Assembly: GCA_014381825.1 (NCBI GenBank)
Contig: JACNKX010000082.1
Coordinates: 52,364-116,363, forward strand
DNA length: 64,000 bases
Source: Planctomycetota bacterium
GTDB lineage: Bacteria > Planctomycetota > Planctomycetia > Pirellulales > Pirellulaceae
Direction: 5' to 3'
The translations under genes and the position numbers were made by a program. Below the pieces are notes generated by a model. The model was given only the letters and a program-made list of their open reading frames with translations, was not told the origin of the DNA and did no database searches. Shown one piece after another: positions 53,155 to 62,100 of the stretch (positions are counted from its first letter, which is position 1; each line of letters opens with the position of its first letter).

Positions 53155-56100
53155 TTACGTTGTCCAGTCGCCGAAGATGTCGTTGATTGCGTCGTCTAAT
53201 TCGTTGGTCTTGGAATCTTCCTTCCTGGCGGATTGATCGGCGGCGAGATGCGCGATCGCATCATCGATTTCGGCGGCGACAAACTCGGCAGCCGCAACTG
53301 GCAGAGCGATCTTCGCCGGCAATCGACGATGGCGCTGAGAAGGTTGATCCAGCAACGAAGCGACTCGCTCCGATGCACCGTTCAACCAACTGCCAACTCG
53401 CTGGAAGATCGTCGACTTGGCCGCATGATCTTCTTGGACGGTGCCGGCAGCTTCGCGCGTCGTCGCCATGAAGGCAGGAGTTATCACGTTCGCAGCGTCG
53501 AGCGGCTGGCTTGCTGGTGATGTCTCCGTTGCCCCGACAAACGAGAATTGCGTCGCTTCCCCCTCGCCCTCTGAACTGGGGTTATTCAACTGGTTGATTA
53601 CCCGAAGGACATCGCCGGGTGCCACAAACCCGTCACCGTCGACATCCAAGTAAACGTTCGGAGGCAAATACTGCGAGCTGCTTGGAAGCGAGTCCGGCAG
53701 GCTTCCCGATCCATGCTGATTCAAAGCGTTGATAATTAGCAACGCATCCAACGGCGAAACTTGGCCATCGTTGTTAACGTCATGCTTATTCGTCGCATTT
53801 TGATAGGAAACGACATCCGTCCCGCCGCCTGTATCACCTCCACCGGCATCCCCACCACCACCAACGGTCAACGATACCGGAGGGTCGAAGTTGCCGAACA
53901 CAGGAAATTCCGTCTTATCGCCGAACTCGAAGGATTCATCGTTGCCAAGCGGAGTCGGCGCAAATGGTTCGAAGATTGCAGAAGGGACGGCGCCGGAGCG
54001 ATCGGAGATCAACAAGCGGAAGTCCGCCGGTTGCACAGGTTCCGGCTGTGTTTGCGACGTCGGAACGGCGGAGAACACGCCGAAGTCGTCGATGCCATCA
54101 AGGTTCCAGTCACCAGCCACGGGTCGTTCCGTCTCGCCTGGCAATCCAAACACGACGACGTCGTCTCGCTGACCGTCGCGATCCACGTCGAAGTTCCATT
54201 GATTGTTCAACGCGTCGAAGATCGCCAAGTCGTCGTTTCCATCACCGTTGAAGTCGGCAACGATCGGTCGGAAGATCGGCGCGAGGTCTACTTCGGTCGG
54301 CGGCTCCAGGGGATTGATTGGGAACTCTTGCCGGGCGGCGATCAACGCTGGAATCTCAGGATAGGTGGACTGGTCCAACACGATGACGGTGTCGTTGCCA
54401 TCGAGTTCGTTGTTGCCGTTAGTGTCGAGGATCCACCGCAGTTCATAAGATCTCGTTGGGCGAGTATCGTTTGGAAGTGGTGCACCTATGGTCGATCTGA
54501 TCGCTAACAACCCGATCTCGTCGCCAGAATGACCCACGTTGAAATCGCCCGCCACGGGCTGGCCAGGAACTTGGAACTCGGCCGTCGGCACTGAAACCAA
54601 GTCCGCTGCGCCGTCATGGTCGAAGTCAAGCAGGAAGCGGTATTGTGGATTCGTCTGACCCGGTTGCGTCGCTTCGGTCTGGCCATAGACGCCGACCTTG
54701 TCGAAGCCAGATGCGGCCATCGTCATCGTGGCGGTGTTGAAGTTGCCAGTGAAGTATTGGTCGGTGTCTGTTCCGATCTGATAGATGAAGTCGCGGTTTG
54801 CCGCGTCGCTGTTGTCCGAATCGAACATGCCGTTGCTGTTCGCATCCACTTGCACGGCACCGCCCGTAGCTGTCCCGATTTCAGGTCGGCTATCGACCGT
54901 AAAGCGAGCCGAGAACGACGTACCAGGAACTCCGTCACCACTGGCAAATTGTGGATCGCCTTGCGGTTCCGTCGCGTTGGATTCGCCATCAAGTGCATTG
55001 CCTGCGGAATCTTGCACGGCGTCGCTAACGGTCAATGTAAATCGATCGTCCGGCAAAGGCTGCGCAAATGTAAGCCTGATCGTTCCGGTTGCCGACTGGC
55101 CATCGGCAGCAGCGACTGGTGTGAAACTAATCGAAGCGATCGGAATCGCACCGCTGTTATCGCCGATCAGCGAATAGTGACCGGCGTTGGCGATCAGCCC
55201 GTTGTCGAACGCATCATAAAGGAAGTTCGCGTCGACGTTGCTGCGAGCAGCAAGATCTTCAACGCTCAATACTAGTGAGTTGACGGCCGGAGTTGGTCCG
55301 TCCATTGGATCAGGATCGAACAGACTGAAGGAATTTCCTTGCGTGTTGATATCGACGCCGGTGATCCGCGGACCTTGCGTATCGACGAAGATGATCAGCC
55401 CTTCTGGAGCCGTCACCGTGCCTGCTGGATCTTCGGCAGTGACGAGCAAGCGGCGCACGCCGTCAAGGGAGAAGTATTCCGGATCGTTCAGGTCGACGGT
55501 CGATGTCAATTGCCACTGGCTGATCGGATTCTGGCTAGAACCGCTCGTCGTTGCGGTCGTCGTACCGATTAAGACATCGCCAGCGTCGACGATGCCGTCA
55601 GCGTTCTGGTCGACGTAAACACGAACGATCGAGTCGGATTCGACTTGTCCAAAGAAGCTTGGCGTGGTGTCGCTGGTAACGCGATCATGGGATGAAGCAA
55701 CAACACCTGTCACGCCCGTATCGCCGTCACTTGGATCGATCCCGTCGTTCGCCACACTTGGATCGCCGAACGAAATGTTTGGTGCGGAAGTATCGACCAA
55801 AATCTCCAGCGACTGGCTGCGAGGGCCGAAGCCGGCTTGTTGTGGAGTCGCCGGATCAATCATTTCGACGCGAGCCGAGAGGAAATGTGTACCTTCGGAT
55901 AACGCTGTTGGGAAGGTAAACGTGTAGAGTCCGTCGGTTCCTGTTTCTGTCGCGAAGCCGACCGGTGTTTGAGGAGCGGTCGCGGATTGATTAGGCGTTG
56001 GGCCTTCGTCAAAGATCGCGATGCGGAAGCCGGCCTGCGGGGTCGTTTGGAACGGAATTGGAATGAGTTGATCGACCGGAGTCGTCACGGTGTCGTTGCC

Positions 56101-59100
56101 GGGAACGTCGAATCGGAACACACCGTCATCCAATCGGAAGAAGATCGTCGGCGTGCCGTCGCGCGTAACATTGTCGGTCTGTGTACGACCATCATCGCTG
56201 TTCGACCCAGCACCGACTGGCGTGTCTTGCAGTTCGATATCAAATGGCGTAGGCGGTGCTTCGTTAATGACGGTGATCGAGTAGCTGTTGATCACGTCCA
56301 CCGTACGCCCAGCGACGCGAAGGAAGTACGTTTGGCCATCGACTGCCGGAATGCGAATGCGTTCGTCTTCTTCGAAGGCATCGCCATCGGTGTCCAGCTC
56401 GTGAGCACCATCGTTATCGCCAAACGTGCCATTGCCTGCGATCAGCGTGCCGTCGATGTCGTACAGCTCGATATCGAGATTTCCGTCACCCGGCAGCCCT
56501 GGTCGAGTTCCAATCAACGCAATCTCTTCAAAGAGAACTTGAACGTCGATTGTTCCGGTCGTGACTGCCTCGATGCGATACCAATCGGAGTCACCGGGGA
56601 TGTCAAAGCCATCACCGAACGGATTGACTAAGCCGGCGGGATCGATCGTCGGGTCAACATTGACCGTTTCGTTGGCACCTAGCAGCGTCGCGGTAAAGCG
56701 ATCTTCATTCGACTCGAACGGATCGTGCTTGAACACGACCAATCGAGCCGCGTCGCCGCTGCCTGCGTTCAGAGCGGCACCGTTCTCGTCGACCAGTTGA
56801 AGGCGTTCGATACCTGTGAATACGTGCTCCAGTGGCTCGATATTAGCGGGCCCGATCGTCACACGTCCTTCGCTGTCGAGGACACCCTTGCGATAAAGTG
56901 TGAGATCGTCTGTGCCGTCGTCGACGATGATCAATTGATCGCCGATACCCGTCGAACTGCCACCTGCAACCGCGATCTGCAGGCTCCGTCCTGCGTCGTC
57001 GAACAGTTGATCGGCCAGCAACACTCGAACCAAATCGTCGCCACCCAAAGCGTCAACGCTTGCCTGCTCGACAGAACCGCTGACGAGCGTATCGGTTTCC
57101 GTAACGCCGTTCACGGTATGAACCAGCTGCGCGTCAGTTGGTTGACGAACGTCGATGATGTCACGCGCGGAAGTGCCCTCGATCAAGATCGTATCGAAGC
57201 CGTCCATGCCGTCAATCGTGTCGTTGCCAGTGCCACCGATCATCAAGTCTTCACCGATGCCGCCTCGTAGATCGTCTTCGCCGCTAAGACCGAACAGTTG
57301 ATCCGCCCCATCGCCGCCTTCCAGGATTTGGCTTGAAGCGTCGCCCGTCAGAACGTCGTTGCCGACGTTTCCGCGAAGATTTCCGAAGCCTGTAATCGTG
57401 TCATGGCCTTGGCCGCCATCGATCACAACATCGTCGACGCTGAACGAACCACTCAGATCCGCGACATCGATCGTGTCGTCGCCGCCGTTACTATTGAACG
57501 TGAGGGAGTCTTCGTTGGCTGCGCCTCCGGTGATGTTGATGTCGTACGCAAGTCCGCCCACATTGATCGCGGCTCCGCCTGTGATCGCGACCGTATCAGC
57601 CGTCGATCGTCCGTTTAGTTTCACCTCATCTGGCTCGTTGTCACTTAGCCCAAGGCCAAGATTGAGGATTTCGACTTCGGTTTGCGAGAGATCGTTCACA
57701 ACGAACATATCTGCGCCGGCGAGATCCGTCACATTAGTTCCGAACGCGGTGGAGATGTTTAGATCGACCTGCTCGATGCCCGCCGCATCCACGCCTTCGC
57801 TGGCAGCGCCGGAGACGCGATCGAGTTGCAGGCGCGCGACGCTGGCCGAGAGCGTGAACTCGTCTGGCACGTTACCACCGGACAACTGCAATACATCTAA
57901 TCCGTCTTCGCCTTCGACCACATCGCTCCCGTCACCTGGATTCCAGACCATCAGATCGCTGCCTGCACCACCGAAGACTCGGTCCGCGCCAAAGCCACCG
58001 AGAATAACGTCGTTGCCATCGCCTGCTCGCAACAGATCCGCGTCACCCATTCCGAAGAGTTGGTCATCGCCTGGGCCTCCGTCGATCGTATCGGGACCAG
58101 AACCGCCACGAAGGACATCGTCGCCTTCACCGCCGACGGTCGTGCCTCCGGTCGAGAGCGAAAGGTCTACGTTGTCGTCACCCGCACCAACTTCGACTCG
58201 TAGTGGCTCGTCAAAGGAAGTTAACGTAACGTCGTCCGCGCCATCGAATGTTTGAATTGTGACTAGGTCGAGTTGGCCCGGTGTGAACTCGATCGTTCCG
58301 GTACGTGTTCCTTGTGAGACGGTGACGGAATCGGTCGTCGAAGTGACCTCGTCAGCTGCGTTCGTTCCGAGCAGCACCACTCGATCGACTTCGCTAAGAT
58401 CAGCGACAACGCCGTACGTCGTGGCAACGACCAATCGCGTTAGATCGACGGTTAGTGTGTCATTACCAGAGGCGTTCGCCATGTCGACAGTTAACGTATC
58501 GAAGCTGCCGATCGCCTCGACTGGAATCTGCGAGTCGCCGACAACGCGATCGCCCAACTGGCCTCGAACCAGCTGCAACTGATCATCGGTCGTGGTGCCT
58601 TCGACGGTCAATACGTCCTCAACGCCATTGCCGATTACGGTGACGGCTTCGAGAGCTGTGTAGTCGATTTGCAATGGAGTTGCCACGGTCTTCGTGACTC
58701 TACCCGAGCCGAGGATGTCATGGGTGACCCTGAAAGTTTCGATAACGCCATCACTTGCGCTCACGTTCAAGACATCTTGCCCAGCATCGTTACCTTCAAG
58801 ATTGATGTTTGCAAAGGCGGTTGTCGTTGCAATTGTGAACGCGTCATCACCGGCCACGCCAAGCAGCGTTAGCGATTCGATGTTGGTCGTAAAGACGTCG
58901 AGGAAGCCAGTAAGTCCGACTCGATTTCCAATACCGCCAGCCTCGACAGCGAACTCATCGTCATTCGATGTACCCGGTTGCACCAATCGGTCAATTGCAT
59001 TCGCCGCCCCACCATCAACATTCAGTGTCGCGCCGAGGCCAACATTCCGATACTCAACCGCCAAGAGGCTGTTCACACGGAAGTTTCCTTTATCCGCGGC

Positions 59101-62100
59101 AACTCCGACTGTACGCACGATCGTATCCGCAGTGCCCGCACCGGTGCCGTCGCCAACGATTGTCAGCGTGTCGTTGCCACTCACACCGTCGTAAGACAAG
59201 TGTTCAATACCGCCAGGCGAAGTCGCCAGCGAGCTGAGCGTGATTGTCGAGTCGTTTGTCGCTTCGTCGATGACGATCAGTGCGGTGTCAGCTCCCGTGG
59301 GCCGGATTTGGACGGAATCAGTTCCTGGAGTCTGCAACGTGACAGAATCGTCGCCAGGTCCACCAGTGATAGTGAGATCGACGAACCATTCGGCTTGATT
59401 CGGGGCTGGCGTACGAACCGTGAGGGCGTCGTTACCGCCGAGGGCATTCAGGGTGAACGTCGGCGTGTTTGTGAATAAAATCGAGAGATCATCGAGTCCG
59501 TTGTTGACTTCAACGGTGAAATCTTGAATGCCATTAGTTCCAGCGTGTGTCGAATTATCACGTGCGATGATCGAAATGGCATCATCGCCGTTCGACGCGT
59601 TCACCGTCGCTCCGCCCGGCGTGTTTAACGCACCCAGTGACTCCATGCGATCGAAGTTCACTGGCTGACTTCCACCAACCTCGAACGTGCCTTCGTCGTT
59701 CTGCGGGCCTAGATTGATGACGACCGTCGTGCCCGACGTTACGTTCAAGGTATCGCCAGGTGTCGAACCAATCGGATCGCCCCCGTCGACGAAGATCGTC
59801 GGTGTATTGACATCCGCGGTTACGTTAAAGATATCGTCGCCTGCGTTTCCGAACAGCGACAATGAATCGATGTTGCTCGCCGTATAGTTCACAGCTTTCA
59901 ACGCCGCGCCCGCGGTGACTTGGACGACTGCCGCAGTCACGGTGACGGTCTCGGAAGCCGAACTCAGCTGAACTTCCAAAGCGTCGTCACCGCCTCCAAG
60001 TGCGTTGATTGTCAACGACCCAGTGTTCGTGGTCGTCACGACTGGACGAATGCCCTCGGCTTGTACCGTCGCGACATTCGCGGCGATTGGGCTCACAATG
60101 AACGAGTCCGCACTTGTGGTTCCGTCGACGACGAGGTTGTTTGCGCCGGCATTCAGCGAGACGGCTTCGATTCCTGGCAGTGACACAACGCCGGAACTCA
60201 GATTGCCACCGGAAACCGTCGCGGTTGGCCCACCGAGAACCAAAGTTGCGTCGTCGGTCGCGTTCAGCACGACTCGATCGGCGTCAACGGCTGGATCACC
60301 GCCGGAAAGTGTGATGTTTCGATATGGCTGCTCGGCGTTGACCGTGAACTGATCGTTTCCGCTATGCCCTTCAATCGTCAGGTCTTGCACGCCCGGTGTC
60401 GCGATGACGAGTTGACTGTTAAACGCAAGTGAACCAGTCGTCGTGGCCAGATCGAAAATGTCGTCGCCTGAATCGCCGGCCAGCGTTAGCGAGTCGACTC
60501 GCGATCCACTGGCATCTGTCAAGCTTACCGACGCGCCCGCTCCAAGATTAATGAATCCGATTGGCAGGGCGCTGCCGACCATCACTTCAGCGGCGTCAAT
60601 CGCAGCACCACGGAGATACCTAACAGCATCAGAGCCCGAAAGTGTCTCAACAGTAAGGCGATCGTTCCCTGCTTCGCCATCGTAAACGAACTTACTGATC
60701 TCATTAATCGTGATTGAACTATCGTCCGTCGATTCATCGATTACGAGGGATCCGCTGTCGGGTGTCGCGCCGGGACGATAGATCGCGGTGTCTTGTCCAG
60801 GCGTCTCGACGGCTAATCGGTCGCCATCCGATGGCGTGCCGCCGTTGACTGTGAGGTCGACGTTCCATTCAGCATCGTTCGGCGCAGGTGTCTGAACAGT
60901 GATCTCGTCACTACCGCCTAGAGCGTTCACGATCAGCGATGGCGTATCGCGGAACAATGCTTCAAAGCCCGCGTTCACCGTAACGGTAAAGTCTTGCTGG
61001 CCGTCCGTTCCTGCGTGCGTGCTGCTGTCGCGAGCGATCACAGTAATCACATCCGCGTCGTTGCCAGCCGCGACCGTTGCACCGCTCGTCACCGAGAACG
61101 CGCCGAGCGCCTCGATCTGGTTAAAGCTGACGAGTTTCGTTGTTCCGACCTTGACGCTGCCTTCGTCGTTCTCCGGCCCGGTGTTCAGCGTTACCGATTG
61201 TCCGCTGGCTTGGATGTTCAGCGTGTCACCGGGAGTCGCCCCGATCGGATCGCCCCCGTCGACTCGAATGACTGGCGTGTTCGCATCCGGAGTCACTTCG
61301 ATCGTGTCGTTACCAGTTCCGGCTTCGACAACGATGGACTCGATGTTCGCGAATGCGTAAGCGATCGATTTACGACCGTTCAGGCTGATCGCACTCGAAG
61401 TGACAGCAATCGCGTCGTCTTCGCTCGTGGTATGAACGATGATCTCGTCGCTGCCACCGTTTGACTCGCGGATGTTCAAGGTGCCGGAGTTGTTAGTGCT
61501 CACGATGGGAGCCACACCGTTCATTACGATGTCGGTCGTATTTGCGCCGGTCGGAGTAACATCAAATGTGTCGGCGTTGGATGTTCCGTCAACGTCAATC
61601 GTGCCGACTGCCGCATCAAGGGCGATTGCGCTAAGGTCGCCGTACACGATCGTCGCAAATCCTGCTTCCACGAAGGAAGACGAGCCAAGGTCGATAGCGA
61701 TCGCAGCACCTTGTCCTGTGTAGTCGGCGGTGTCAGTGTTCGATCCGGCTCCCACAATTTGGACTGTTTCACTCGCAGCGAGATTATGTGTTATCGAAAG
61801 CTGACGATTCAGTTGAACCGTTGTGCCTGTTACATCGAACAAGTCGTTCAGCGACGTACCTTCAATTCGCAAGACGTCTGTCGTACCAAGGCTGTTCGCT
61901 GTCAGCGATCCGATAGTGCCAAGGTTTGTGAAGTCAATCGGCAGCGATGTATCCGTGGCAAACCGACCTGCATCAACGGCTTGACCGACCGTGTAGGTAT
62001 TGGTTCCGTTAAATGCAACTGCTAGATCATCGTCGCCGTCTTCGCCGTCGTACACCAATTCGCTAATGCCATTGATCGTGATTGTCGTGTCGTTCGTCGC

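Noticed and set aside
57190..58140. CRISPR-like tandem repeats on DNA
   Set aside because: The short repeats are the codons of the RTX nonapeptides (GGxGxDxLx-type); they lack spacer-repeat regularity and lie inside an open reading frame.
57359..58255. 298-codon plus-strand ORF in the giant repeat gene
   Set aside because: It is the complement of the RTX and adjacent repeats; the composition is Ser/Pro/Ala-rich low complexity without protein-family signal.
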